This document shows positions 1 to 11,670 of a DNA stretch of 64,000 nt, in pieces (within the stretch, counting starts at the first letter, position 1; every line of letters starts with the position of its first letter). The notes below the pieces were generated by a model. The model saw nothing but the letters and a program-made list of their open reading frames with translations, was not told the origin of the DNA and ran no database searches. This DNA comes from Mikania micrantha (lineage: Eukaryota > Streptophyta > Magnoliopsida > Asterales > Asteraceae). The DNA lies in contig CM018680.1 of assembly GCA_009363875.1 (NCBI GenBank), forward strand, positions 63,585,279 through 63,649,278. The letters run 5' to 3'. Both the position numbers and the translations under genes were made by a program.

Positions 1-1140
1 AGGTTCACATGTTTAATTATTTTCACAATAATTCAATTCACAAGTTAAGGTTAGTATAATTATGACTAATAAATTGTATGTAATTTTATAGATGGCTAAT
101 ATAATATCTGTCGATATGCCTACTGGGACTGACTTTTCTTATGCTGAAACCCAAGAAGGATGGGTTAGCAGTGATACAATTCTAGCTGCTAATTATAAAG
201 ACTTCTTTAAAAAGGTTAAAGGACAATTTATTTAAAATTCTAAATTTACCACAAGTGCGTTTTCTGTAAATATGATTCTGGGGTAAAACATCTTCAAGCA
301 ATCTTAATTTCTACACCAGTAGATACTAGATGATACTTTTAATTTATTTTTCCTTGATGACTGTATGAACACATGGTAAATCTATGGGTTTCTTCAATGC
401 CCGATTAATAATGGAATCATGTAAAACTCAACTGCAAACAACCATATTGTGATTGTGATGACCTACAAGAAAAACATACTTTATTAAAGTCTTATTTACC
501 TAAGTGGCATTGTCGTACCGGTACTATATGACATTCCAAATGAAAGGTTATTGGTTCAAATCACATCCAAGAAATATTAGGGCTCAGAGGGTCGAGAGGT
601 TTCCTAAAATGGTTTTCTCTTAGGGTGGGCTACCATGGATTCAAATGTTGCCACATGATCTGGATTTCGAATCTTCGGACTCAGTGATATCCTGAGTCCA
701 AAGTATTGTTGGTCAAAAAAAATAATTAAAATCTTATTTTGAGACCTACAGTCATATTTTGAAGTGAACTTTGTCTTTTGGTAATAACTTGCAGTTTCTT
801 AGCGACAATCCAAAGTTTTTGGGAAATCCATTATACATATCAGGAGTTTCCTACTCCGCCATTATTGTTCCAAAAGTCACTTTAGAATTATACGAAGGTA
901 ACCAATTAATAGTTATTTTCTCGTAGTGCAAATAATAATAATATTATTTCTTTTATTTACCTTAATTTCAATGTTTGTAGATAAAGTTATGATATGATAA
1001 CATTAATTTACAGGTAATGAGCGTGGAGATCAACCAGCCGTCAACATTCAAGTAAATTATTAAACCTTTCAAACTTTAATATATTATTTAATTACAAAAT
1101 TTCAATTTTGTATCTTACGTTATGTTTTAGGGGTGTTTAG

Positions 1141-1346
1141 TTTTTGAATTAAATTTTAAAAAACGTGAAAACCGATTTGATTTTGATTTAAAATCATCAA
1201 TTTAAAATTGGGTTCGAATATTCACATCGGAATTCGATTCGATTCGATTTGAAGTCTAATGTTGAATTTCGAATTTGGGATTCTTCAATTCAATTTGAAA
1301 TTCAAATTAGAAATATTTATATATATATATATATACACACACACAT

Positions 1347-1381
<35 letters not shown>

Positions 1382-1680
1382 AACTAGTTTAGTATATATA
1401 AAAACTGAATTTAATTTATAATGGGGCTATATGTTTAAGGTTTTGATTTTTAGAAATTTTGAATGCTTAAAGTTAGCATTAATTTTTTAAATAAAGTTTA
1501 AACAAATTATTTAGATAAATTCAAATCGATTCAAGTCAAATTCGAATTCTGAATTTGAATATCATCGAATTTTGAATTTGATATGGAATTTGAATTGTTT
1601 TTTTTTCTAATTTATTTCGAATTAAAAAAGAATACAAATTTTACTTTAAATTCCGAATTCGATTCATTAAATATTCTTCT
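1141..1680. repeat. Low-complexity AT-rich tract with (TA)n and GATTC-like runs
   Basis: Inside an SCPL intron. It contains GATTCGATTCGATT-type short tandem runs near 1220-1250 and two (TA)n stretches separated by ACACACAC (about 1317-1378). The two sides resemble each other in inverted orientation (AATTCGAATT-like words), so this may be a decayed foldback element, but no clean ends or TSD were seen. Confidence 0.4.
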
Positions 1681-1878
1681 TATGTTTTAGAAACAACTCG
1701 CACACAATCACATATTTACTCCTAACTATAAAAGTTTAACATAACTTCTTCAAGATGATACGACAACATACCGAAAACCCTTCAATTAATTCTTAATAAT
1801 ACATTACAATGGAATGGATGAAATAATAAATTGACAAGGAAAAGAAATAAATCAACACAATTTATTAAAATAAAAAAT

Positions 1879-2411
1879 AGGTAAATTGGATTAAATAATC
1901 CAAACTTTGACCCATTGGCCGCTGCCGGTCCCAACTTTAAAAATCTCAAATTACGGTCCGAACTTTCGACATATTTTCCCGTGGTGGAACGCCGTCAACT
2001 AGACCCTAACGGCGCTAACCTTTTTTCGAATTTTGAACGAATTTTTGAGGGCTTTTGTTCACATGGAGAATACGAGTCGAATAACGTATAACTTACCTCG
2101 AAACGTTGCTTCAAATTTCTCAATTTTGGTGTTTAAACTTTCAATTCGTCAAAGAAATCATCAAATTGAGAAATTTGGAGCAACGTGTCGAGGTAAGTTA
2201 TACGACATTCGACTCGTATTCTCCATCTGAACAAAAACACTCAAAAATCCGTTCGAAATTCGAAAAAAAGTTAACGCCGTTAGGGTTTATTTGACGGCGG
2301 TCCGCCATGGGAAAATGTGTCGAAAGTTCGGACCGTTATTGGGGATTTTCATAGTTGAGACCGGCAGCGGCCAATGGGTTAAAGTTTGGATTATTAAAAA
2401 CCAATCTGCCT
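1879..2411. mobile_element. Long-arm foldback MITE
   Basis: The whole 530-bp segment folds on itself. The left end AGGTAAATTGG and the words CCCATTGGCCGCTGCCGGTC (1911-1930) recur inverted on the right as GACCGGCAGCGGCCAATGGG and CCAATCTGCCT. Pairing continues through TTCGACATATTTTCCC, the Tyr-Leu-like tract around 2080-2100, and its inverse at 2190-2210, leaving only a short loop near 2120-2160. It has no real coding region; short reading frames here are products of the hairpin. The flanks are A-rich, so a TSD cannot be fixed (a Mutator-type 9-bp duplication is possible). Confidence 0.75.
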
Positions 2412-4111
2412 AAAAAAATATTTTTAACTAATAAAGGGCTTGATCATGAGTCGGGGTGCATGGGTCGGTTCCTAGGACATTGCACAGGTGAGGCATGATA
2501 AAGATGACAAACTGCATAACAATCCCTAAATCATGAGATAGAACGGTAAAATAGAAATATAAACAAAAAAATATAGAATAAAATGAAAAAAAAAAACACA
2601 AAAGAATGAAGGGATAGTTTCAAGAGGATTAGAGGTAATTATATACCCATTTAATATATGATTTCATTTGATTCACCACATAAACATCCTTTATTTTTTT
2701 TAACCTTTAATTAGGTTGTTTATTTTTTTTACTTGTCACCTTAAACCAAACATGCTTTTAATCTTCTTAATTTAAACTTAAATGTAGGTTTACATTCTAT
2801 GTAGTCCTCTCACCAATAAGTTCATGGACTTTAATTCAAGACTTGAATACGCTCATCGTATGGCACTCATATCAGACAATATTTATCAGGTGATATGATA
2901 TTATGATTTTAGTTATATAGAATGGTTGAATTGGATTGTTGAGTTACATGTACGGCGATTTTATTTGTAGTCGGCTATAAACACTTGTAATGGTAATTAT
3001 GTGGACACTATGCGAGCCAACTCAGCGTGTAAAGAAAGTCTTCTAGGTTATGAAAAGGTGCGAACTATAAACACTGGTATCAAAACAAATCAAATGAACT
3101 TTTCGAACATGATTAATGCTAGAAAATTTAACTTGCAGTGCACAAGCCTTATTAATTTTGATAACATTCTGGAACCAGTTTCTGATGACAACACATATAA
3201 TGTAAGCTCTCCCTCTCTCCATCTCTCTATGTCACTATGTGTGCATGCATATATAATTAGTATCAAATGAGAATTTGATCTAATCTATTTAAAAACCAAA
3301 AAACCATATACAATCCTTTCATTACTTTCAGTATATTTTTTATTAGTGGATAATGCCTCATTTGCGGTGTACATATATAATATACATATGTGCAGACTTT
3401 CAAGGGGCAAAAGTAATTGGACTAATTTTAACATTATTTCACTTATTTTGTGAAAATAACGTTAAAACCGTTGGGATTATCAACTTCAAACGATAACTTT
3501 GAGCCGAGGACTCCTTCGGAGCAGCCTCTCTTTCCCAACTAGGATAGGGGTAAGGTTTGTGTCTATCTTTACCTCCAGACCCTACTGAATAGTAGAAATA
3601 TACTGAGTAAGTTTGTTTGTCTGTTTTATCAGCGGATAAGATTAAATGTTAACTCATAAGGTTCTATGATTCATATAGATGAGTAAACTTTGGTTGGCTT
3701 TATAGTTTTGATGTTTATACTTTGAAACATGTGTACGTATGTGTGTGTGTAAAATTAGTATCAAACATAATATATTAGCCAACACAAAACAAGTGTATAT
3801 TTCCATGTTATGTCTGGAATTGATGCTCCTAAAATTTTTTTAACCTTAGCTAGTTTGTTGATTATGTTCTTCTTGTTTGGATATAAAGTACTTATACAAG
3901 ACATGTTTTACCCATATTTGTTGAGGGCATCATATGCTTAAGACAGAAAGGAAGAATCTTAGGTCTAAGTGTAAGGCACTTAAAAATCATGGTTTCTTTT
4001 TAAGCAAGGGTTATAGCATAAATATATCGTATATGAGGGCTTTGTACATATTTTAGGTTTGTTTTGGGCTACTTTAGGTTGTTTTAGATTAATTTAGGCT
4101 TGTTTAAGTCT
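2412..4111 (+). other. Intron sequence of the SCPL relic, no separate gene
   Basis: Apart from the exon-like block about 2998-3200 this is AT-rich intron-like DNA. Nothing else recognised. Confidence 0.5.
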
Positions 4112-4119
4112 AGTGTACT

Positions 4120-4349
4120 TAGACATGGGCAAAAAAACCGGTTTGGGTTTCCAAACCGGTTTCACCCAAACCGGTTTGGGATAGGTTTGACATCCTCATC
4201 TCCCAAACCAGTATTCAAACCGGTTTCAACCCCTCAAATCGGTTTCAAACCGGTCCAAACCGGTTCTATAGGTTTGACATCCTCAATATCCCCAACCGGT
4301 TTCCAAACCAAACCGGTTTGAGAAAAAAAAACCGGTTTGAGCACCTCTA
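4120..4349. mobile_element. hAT-type MITE built of AAACCGGTTT units
   Basis: A 230-bp element with an exact 8-bp TSD, AGTGTACT, at 4112-4119 and 4350-4357. The terminal inverted repeats are TAGACATGGGCAAA and (inverted right end) TAGAGGTGCTCAAA, the form expected of plant hAT elements. The interior is a run of the 10-bp palindrome AAACCGGTTT and one-base variants (about ten copies), plus two copies of ATAGGTTTGACATCCTC. There is no coding capacity beyond an open frame created by the repeats. It lies in an SCPL intron. The 8-bp TSD and terminal repeats are seen directly; hAT membership is from these features. Confidence 0.85.
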
Positions 4350-4742
4350 AGTGTACTTACTTCAGGCATGCCCAAATGATTTTTAATTAGTGGGAATTAG
4401 ATATGAAAAATATACTTGAGCGACTGAAAATGAGCCTTTTGAAGTGAAGCAATCAGGTTGCGACTAAGGGCCTAAGCATACGTCTTGAGGGCTTTTGATA
4501 ACAATGGTTATACCGACCCTTTTTGTTCCTGTTTGTAAGATCAAAAGGCCTGTGCTCAAAAAATGACTCCGTTGGTCCCCACCAATCTCCCAAGAAGTCT
4601 AAAGAATCTATTGGAAGGATAGAATTATCCTTCGGGAGTCATCAACCATCGGAAGTTATAATTAGCCTCCCTACATAACATGTTAGTTTGTAGGAGAAAA
4701 TTATCACACACACAGATATATATATATATATATATATATATA

Positions 4743-5124
4743 GGATCCGCATCCTATAATAACCCTCTCTTATTGCATAACCCGAAATAACCTTGCAAGA
4801 TGAACCCGAATCTTTGGTTTTTTTTTCAAAATCTTAGTTTTACATGTACAAAAATATGTTCTTTTATATGTTTGAGCAAATTCTTTTTCGTTTGTGATCC
4901 TACATCAATGTAATTTGCCTTACAGCACTGTAAATATTACATTGCTGTAAGGCAAATTACATTGATGTAGGATCACAAACGAAAAAGAATTTGCTCAAAC
5001 ACATAAAAGAACATATTTTTGTACATGTTAAAACTAAGATTTTGAAAAAAAAAACCAAAGATTCGGGTTCATCTTGCAGGGTTATTTCGGGTTATGCAAT
5101 AAGAGAGGGTTATTATAGGATCTT

Positions 5125-5131
<7 letters not shown>
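4743..5131. mobile_element. (TA)n-bounded foldback MITE A
   Basis: Two arms of about 195 bp are near-perfect inverted copies. TAATAACCCTCTCTTATTGC near the left end pairs with GCAATAAGAGAGGGTTATTA near the right end, and the arms meet at TTACAGCACTGTAA/TTACATTGCTGTAA around 4921-4950. The element is flanked on both sides by (TA)n (about 4717-4742 and 5132-5157). It is non-coding. Confidence 0.85.
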
Positions 5132-5155
<24 letters not shown>

Positions 5156-5157
<2 letters not shown>

Positions 5158-5611
5158 GGATTGGGATCAAATAATAACCTAGATAACTTTGCCAAGATGA
5201 AGCCAAATTTTGGATTTTTGTTGAACATCATTGTAACACATTTAGAACACTATGTTATTTTATGAATTTGCGAAAATTCATCACCGTTTGATAGTTTACA
5301 TCGTTGTAAGTTTGGGCCTAAAATAGTTACAGTGCTGTAAATCAAAAACTTACAATGATGATATCTCTTAGATGGTGATGAATTTTCGCAAGCTTATAAA
5401 AGTACATAAGTGTTCTAAATGTGTTACAATGATGTTCAAAAAAAATCCAAGATTTGGCTTTATCTTGACAAAGTTATCTAGGTTATTGTCACGCGATTTA
5501 CCTCCCTCATGTTGACCGTGGTACCGGTCGGTGAGGGGCGCCTAATGGTGGCGTCCACAATTTTTTTAGGTTATTGTTTTAAGAGTGGGTTACTATTTGA
5601 ACACTTCCCTA
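5156..5611. mobile_element. (TA)n-bounded foldback MITE B (same family as the one at 53,621)
   Basis: It starts GGATTGGGATCAAATAATAA after a (TA)n tract and ends with GGGTTACTATTTGAACACTT and TATATATA. The arms pair through AACATCATTGTAACACAT, TTCATCACCGTTT and TTACAGTGCTGTAA. A 78-bp insert (5489-5566) interrupts the right arm. Closely similar in sequence to the element at 53621-54003. Confidence 0.8.
5489..5566 (+). mobile_element. Small SINE-like retroposon, probably 5'-truncated
   Basis: A 78-bp GC-richer insert in the right arm of foldback MITE B, bounded by a perfect 10-bp duplication TAGGTTATTG (5479-5488 and 5567-5576). It contains GCGATTTACCTCCC and ends in a run of T. Variable-length TSDs, a T-run tail and a GATTTACCTCCC-like block are features of plant SINEs with T tails, but no complete A/B box pair is present, so this is at most a 3' fragment. 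Confidence 0.45.
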
Positions 5612-6288
5612 TATATACATATATATAAATATATATAATACATATTAATCATACATTTATCTTTAGTGTTAACAAAAATTACTTAATTATGATGAAATAA
5701 AAGTGAAAAAAAATAATGGTATGATACTTTCCCTATATGTTTTATGTCACGTGTTTGCAAATCAAATAAAATTGAAAAATATACAATACAATGATCATAC
5801 TTCTATTTTATAATGTTGAAAAAAATGCTTAATGAAATGAAAGTGAATAAGGAATGACATGATACTTTCCCTATTATATTTTACTTTACGTGTTTGCAAA
5901 TCTAATGAAATTAAAGCAGACATTATGATTCTTTTAGAATGTGACTTCGGCTACAAATAAATGGGCGAACATGGAAGTTGTACAACAAGCCCTCAATGTT
6001 CACCAAGTATTAATCAGGCACTTTCAAATTTGTTGTTAAAATTACATGTTATTTAACTATCATTGCTATCTCATTTCATAATTTTTATTACAGGGAATGG
6101 TTGGAAAGTTTGAGGAAAACAACTACACCTTACATTACTACCAAGGAATGAACGACACAATTTATTATGCTTATGACATGTTTAGTAGTTACTCATATCA
6201 TAAGAAACTTTCTGCTAAAAGTTGTAGAGCTTTGATCTTCAGGTAATGTACATACGCCCTCGATCGATATTCTCAAACATGATACAAT

Positions 6289-7066
6289 CAGTGGCAGACC
6301 AGGAAATTTTTGTTATGGGGGGCAAACATGTTTTTAAAGTCATTTGAGGATCGTTATATAATAATTTTTTACCCTTATGTTCATATCAGGTTAGGTCGAA
6401 TTGGGTCGAATCATGTTAAAAAAACAATCAAACTAAATTTTATATAGAAAAACATACTAATAATATAATACATTTAAAGTGTTCTTATGCTTGGCAATAT
6501 GGACGGGTGGGTTGTGTAATGGGTCAGAACTGGTGCAGGCAATTAGGATGAGTTTTAAGCAAAATCAGTTTGAGTTTAAATGAGTCACCTAAAAAACGTC
6601 AATTTCGTTCAAGTTAAAATCAATTGTAACTAAATTAATAATTAATTTGAATAATTTCTAGTTATTTCTCATCAAATATGTTATTTATTATTCTTATTCA
6701 TTTGAATCAATTATATTCATATAGTTTTTAAGTTACGTGCCCATTTTGACCCAGATTGTGTTAAGATGTTATACATCTCAACTAATTTTATGTTATAATG
6801 TTACTCACTTCATCTCAAAATACAATAATTGTTTCTCAATCTACACATGTATTATGTTATGAGCTAAAATTGTTAGGCCAGAGTGTTTTCTACGCGGTTT
6901 TATTTTTTAAAATCTATTCAAAACAACATTTATGGTGTCTTTTCTAAGTAATTATTTCTTCAAAAAAAAAAAAAAACAAGTATAACTATGCCTTATATTC
7001 TCATCACAAGTCCGATTATGCAAATTTAAGGGGAACGATTACAAAATATTAAGAGGTACGCCACTG
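6289..7066. mobile_element. Non-autonomous hAT-type element in SCPL intron
   Basis: It begins CAGTGGCAGACC and ends GTACGCCACTG, so the outer seven to eight bases are inverted repeats. The flanking 8-mers GATACAAT (6281-6288) and GATACAAA (7067-7074) match at 7 of 8 positions, the TSD length of hAT elements. No transposase frame is visible. The interior is AT-rich with GGGTCGAATTGGGTCGAAT-like text. Confidence 0.75.
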
Positions 7067-7739
7067 GATACAAAGTTTTACTTAATTTCATTGTATATAT
7101 GCATTTGATTAAATATGAACGTAATATCATTGTATTCATTTGATTAAGTATGTGCTTATTGATTAATAGTGGGGATCATGATTTAACATTTCCATATGTT
7201 GGCGTTGAGCAATGGATATCTTCTTTGAATCTTGAAGTTGAAGCACCATGAGAACCGTTCTACGTTGATAATCAAGTCGGAGGGTGAGATAGGGTTCCAT
7301 GCACTAACCAAAGAAATATATACATTATTAACGTTCTTGAGTGATTAATTATTTTTATTAAGGTTTTAAAATTGGGGTTTTTCCTTTTTCCTCATGCAGA
7401 TATCTAACAAAATATGTGCTAAATAATTATACCTTGTCATATGCTACGATAAAGGTGAGAAACAAAACAACTACCATATTTTTCTCTAGTGAGTTAATGT
7501 AGTATTTTTTTTTAGTTTTTAAAACACTAATGTATGAAAGTGAAATCATGATTATGTTGCAATTCTTGAAAATTTATATGTTCTATATAATGTAGTATAT
7601 GGTACATAAAGAATGTTCTAATGCAATCGGACTTTTACAGGGATCAGGGCATGTCGTTGACATTTACAAGCCTAAAGAAGTTTTTGTATTAGTACAAAGC
7701 TGGTTTTCTTCGCAAGACCTTTCAATCGAACTCATCTAA

Positions 7740-8408
7740 GTATTTTATACATCATTACTGTAGTCATGTTCTCTACCGTGTTTTGGTTCTTGTGTGTTGG
7801 TTCATCTAGCTCTATTGTTGTCTACACCTAAGACACCATCATATGTGTTTGTACTATAAATTCTTTTCTAATTAACTTTTACTTTGCCACTATCGCTCAT
7901 TTAATCTTGGCCATTGATTTCAGCGGTTGGATTATAATCCGGGCAAATCCGCGTGGGGTCACCGCTATTGCTATTATCGCCGCTAAAGGTGTATCCACTA
8001 ATGAGATGTTTTCTTGTAGTGAGTATCTGAAATATCCGAAAAGCTATCCGAAAAAATAAATATTTTAGATAGTTCGGATATCCGAAATTTTTCAAAAATG
8101 GTATTCGAATCCAAATTTCTGAATATTTCGTGTTCGGATTCGGATACGGATTTTTTTTAACACATGTAAACCATCAAAAGATATAAATGGTAATCCTAGT
8201 CTACTCGATGTGCACTCGTTTAACCTTTTTAAGGTCATGTGTTCTACCTTATTTCCCTACAGATCTTTTTAGTTTTCATCCTTTTTGCTCATGTTGGGTT
8301 TATTCTGCATGACGTATAATTTCTAAACACCTAATTCTTTCTATACAACAATTTCTAAAAATGTTAAACAAAGAAAATAATGTCTAATCAATAAATTAGC
8401 ATTAATAA
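7740..8408. other. Intergenic, downstream of the SCPL relic
   Basis: AT-rich spacer. Around 8025-8160 it carries repeats of ATCCGAAA/TTCGGAT-type words (for example AGTTCGGATATCCGAAATTT), a pattern often left by small hAT-type elements, but no ends or TSD could be set. No gene seen. Confidence 0.4.
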
Positions 8409-9599
8409 TCTATACATTCTAATAAATGAGTAACAATTATGCCACATGTCATCTCCTCCTTAAAGTATATAACACTTGGCAAAATATAATTGGACCTAAG
8501 ACATAATAATGCCACATGGCATGATTTAGGAGCTTATCACGCTTTTTTAATCTACCCTGCAATCGTCTTTTAATCCTCAACCCGGCATTCTCTTTGCGTG
8601 GATCCACTCCAACCCGAAAATAAGACGCGCGGATCTCACTGCAATACCGACTATTCCTTTCACTTCTCAAACCCTAATCAATTTGTTTTAGTCGACCCAT
8701 CTTCCTTCAATCTCTTAATCGCAGTTGCAGAACCCTTCAATATCTTAATTGAAGTTGTACAATCCTTCAATCCTTTCTCTTAATCACAATTGCAAAAACA
8801 TGCGTACCCTGGAGATGCCCATTACTAAATATTGAATTGGAATTTGGATCGAAGGCGGTATTTGACTTTCCCTTTAATTTCAATCGTTTCACTCCTTTCA
8901 ATTCATCCAATCAGAACAAAAAATGGATATCACCAAGGATCAAATGTATATTTTACTGATATTGCGGTCTCCGTGTTCTGCTCAGATGCTGGTAAACACC
9001 CTCCCTTTTCATCATGGTTCTAATTAACTCTTATGGTGATTAACCTAATTTATGGTCGTTTTATTTGATTGTGAATAGGGTTTTCATTTTCTTCATCTTT
9101 TGTCAATAATGGCACCAGCTTCCATCTCTAGACTAAAAATCTGGTGGGTTTTTGTTATGTAATACAATAAGCTGTTTACTTTCAAGATACTCAAAGGGTA
9201 ATTACTTTTCAATTTCAAAATTTTCATATGGGTTTTATGTTTTTTAAGAATGACATAAAGAGGTTAATGTTTTAATTTCACATTGGCAATAATATCCAAT
9301 TCACTTTTCTATTTTTGTTGGTTTATGACTTTTGAAAACTAACTTTACTACTAAACCAACAAAAATTGCTCAAGTCTTCCAATATAATTGAATCCAACAT
9401 AAATGTTCATAAATGTTGGATTGTCTTTCTTTAGGACTATAGAATGTTGCTCATTTTCTCAAGAATTGTGCTGGTATGAAACCACCATTAATGGTTATTA
9501 AGTTACAGGTAATTGTATGTACTTTTTTCAAAAATTGACCCTAAAAAAATTTAATGGTAGCTTTTTTGTTTTAGAATTGAGAGTTTCAATTTGAATCAG
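8409..9599 (+). mobile_element. Possible Helitron-like 5' terminal segment
   Basis: Starting after an A, the text TCTATACATTCTAATAAATG followed by GCCACATGTCATCTCCTCC resembles 5' termini of plant Helitrons, which begin with TC and leave no TSD. Three imperfect copies of a 30-bp word (CTTCAATCTCTTAATCGCAG-like) occur at 8703-8790. No Rep/helicase frame and no 3' hairpin-CTRR end were found before the Sirevirus remnant begins at about 9600. Speculative. Confidence 0.3.
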
Positions 9600-10566
9600 T
9601 GGTTTCTGGAGTTGCTTCTACTCCGGTGGAAGCGGTTGCTTTAGTGGAAGCTGTTGCTTTAGTGGAAGCTCTTTCAGTTTTAGTGGAAGCCATTGGATCC
9701 TCAGTGGGAGTCTTTTCTATTGATCCTGATCACTTAGGATATTGGCATGTTGCCATAGGAAGGACTAGATGGAGGAGTGATGGGTTCCTCTTTTGGCATC
9801 CTACATGTCTTCCAAGCTCTCATTGAATGCTGCCCATGAGAAAGGCTTTTTAATTGTCCCTCCCTGGAAGAGTCTTGGGAGGCCTAGGTTTAAGGCCTCC
9901 TGATGTGCCTGGATTTGCTCCATTGAAGGCAACTCTCCTCTGGCAATCTTCTATTTGATCTCTCTTACGTGCATTTCCATGGTAGAGTTCTTCATTAGAG
10001 CAAGCTGCCTCTTAGAAAATCCATAGTTTAAAAAGATATTCTTCATCCTCTCTCGGTAGGCATCCTCTTTTTGTTTCTTTGACAGGACTACTGTGGCTTT
10101 GGCTGCAGCAGTGGCTTGTTCTTGCTACTACACCCTATCCAGCTCTTCAGCCATTCGAGGAACCGACCATAAACCGAATCTCATCTACATCATATCCCTT
10201 CTCCTGGAGAAGACTAGAGAGTCTTGATATCTCTTCATCTAGGGAAGCGTCTGGTCGGCCCTTCTTCATCATCGGCCTCTTTTCCTCCTGTTCAATTTCC
10301 TCCTCTGGGGTTAACTTCCTTTTTCCTTTGTCTATTGTGTTTACCATATAGGAGATAGATCCTATAACCTGACCAGTGGTTCATAGGAAAATAACAAATA
10401 ACTCTTATGTGGAAGAATCGTCAAGTATGACTAGGCCTTCAGAAGCAGCTGCAACTTCGGAATCAACGTTAACTTTCAGTACCTCCTTCGGTTGACCAAC
10501 CAACTTAGGAGATTCCTTAGTGGTACCCTCAGAGAGCTCAGGATCAGAGGAAAGATCTTCATAAAT
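9600..10566 (-). pseudogene. Envelope-like ORF remnant of the old Sirevirus copy
   Basis: The minus-strand frame at 10147-10347 reads DKGKRKLTPEEE, then GRPDASLDEEISRLSSLL, matching DKGKRKLTPEEEAQLEERR and GRPNTSLDEERARLSTLL in the younger Sirevirus (34717-35544). Nucleotide similarity continues leftward to about 9840. Only the C-terminal third of the ORF is represented; its N-terminal two thirds are absent. The function of such 3' ORFs in Sireviruses is not established. Confidence 0.75.
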
Positions 10567-11400
10567 GTCACACCCCGAGCCGGCGGGCTAGATCGACTTT
10601 CCCGTCGGGCGGAAAGTTCCCGGGGCGCGATATCGTTTGATAATCGAAATGATTAGATTGTTTGCATAGCACATGATATAAAATTGAGAAATGCTAACAT
10701 GAAAATGATATATAATTAAAAGTTAAATTACAATGTATCGTTCTTAATTTAACCAAGTAAATCTATCCAAAAGAATCAATGTGTTTATATCTTGTAACTG
10801 TACAAGATCTACAAAAGATGATTCATTGTTTTGTCATTCCAAAAGTATGATCCAACAAAATGTAGCTAGGTCTTCTAAAAGTCCACTAGCTATGTCCTTG
10901 ATGTCTGGTGACTAAATATGTTCGTCACCTGAGAAAACATGCATTTGAACAAAGTCAACACTAGGTTGGTGAGTTCATAAACTTGATAATTGAAAACCTT
11001 GATTTTTTCACATACACAGTCACAATGTAATACATGTTACTTGTAAGTTGTTTGATTCACCCGTTCACCCAATGGCCTCTCCATTGTTATATTTACAAGT
11101 AGTATCTCATCCTATTAGTTATGCTTATATATAGGGCATATGTAGGAAACAAGCCCCAGCAAACATCCCAACACATAACTAATAGAACTCCAAACTACTT
11201 GTAATACAACTATTGATACCCATTTCATCCCACATGTTCGTTCCGTCTGATATTTCCCCGTTGTGTCCTATGTAGAATAATATGTCGAGAGGGGTTTAGT
11301 TATCAAACCGAAGTATTGATACACCCTCATTGTATTAAGGAAGTTAGATTAATTTAATCTAATCCTTGTTATTATTCTATTACTTGTGGTATCGGAAGAG
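10567..11400 (-). mobile_element. Chromovirus-type Ty3/gypsy LTR fragment, reverse orientation
   Basis: It begins TGTCACACCCCGAGCCGGCG on +, i.e. ends GGGGTGTGACA on -, like the LTR end GGGGTGCGACA at 58399. A further block, CTCACCAACCTAGTGTTGAC on the minus strand (around 10955-10972), matches CTCACCAACCTTTGTGTTGAC at about 58042. The distal end is not defined (somewhere between 11330 and 11450) and no TSD partner for the left flank ATAAA was found, so solo LTR and truncated LTR cannot be told apart. Confidence 0.55.
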
Positions 11401-11670
11401 AATTAATCTGTGCAAGAAAGGGATGTATGCTTCAGAAGACATGAGCTTCTGATAATTTATCAAAAGAAATTGTATTCAGAAGCAAAGGATTTATATCGAA
11501 AGATAAATACTTTCATAAGAATAAATATCTTAAAAAGTGTGACTTGTTCCGAATAAAGGATTAAATAAAACGTCGAAAGACTTAACATTTCTTCTGATGA
11601 ATAAATACTACTTAGAAGATAAGTTAAGTTTATCTTCCGAAGGAACATTTAAGCCTTGACATAATTACAT

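Larger units (their letters stand above)
92..7739 (+). pseudogene. Serine carboxypeptidase-like (SCPL) gene relic, 5' end outside window
   Basis: SCPL proteins are secreted alpha/beta-hydrolases (peptidases or acyltransferases of plant secondary metabolism). Exons readable on + with plausible splice borders: 92-214 (contains the family block GTDFSYAETQEGW), 795-897 (NPLYISGVSYSA), 1014-1051 (GNERGDQPAVNIQ, phase continuous with the previous exon), about 2998-3200 (CTSLINFDNILEP), 5938-6006 (KWANMEVVQQALNV), 6094-6242 (NYTLHYYQG), 7170-7283 (GDHDLTFPYVG, catalytic Asp), 7400-7454, and 7641-7739 (GSGHVVDIYKPKE, catalytic His, then TAA). The nucleophile motif GDSYSG of the family is GVSYSA: Ser is kept, its neighbours are not. 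An in-frame TGA at 7249-7251 cuts the penultimate conserved block, and the exon normally following 1051 was not found. Introns hold several transposons. Family assignment is secure; loss of function is inferred. Confidence 0.85.

Noticed and set aside
2033..2294. Overlapping open frames in the first foldback element
   Set aside because: They are created by the two inverted arms and have no family motif or codon pattern.
4100..4321. 73-codon frame rich in Gly, Phe, Pro
   Set aside because: It is a translation of the AAACCGGTTT repeats of the hAT MITE.
10079..10351. Plus-strand frame opposite the old envelope-like remnant
   Set aside because: The minus strand aligns with the envelope-like ORF of the young Sirevirus; the plus frame does not match anything.
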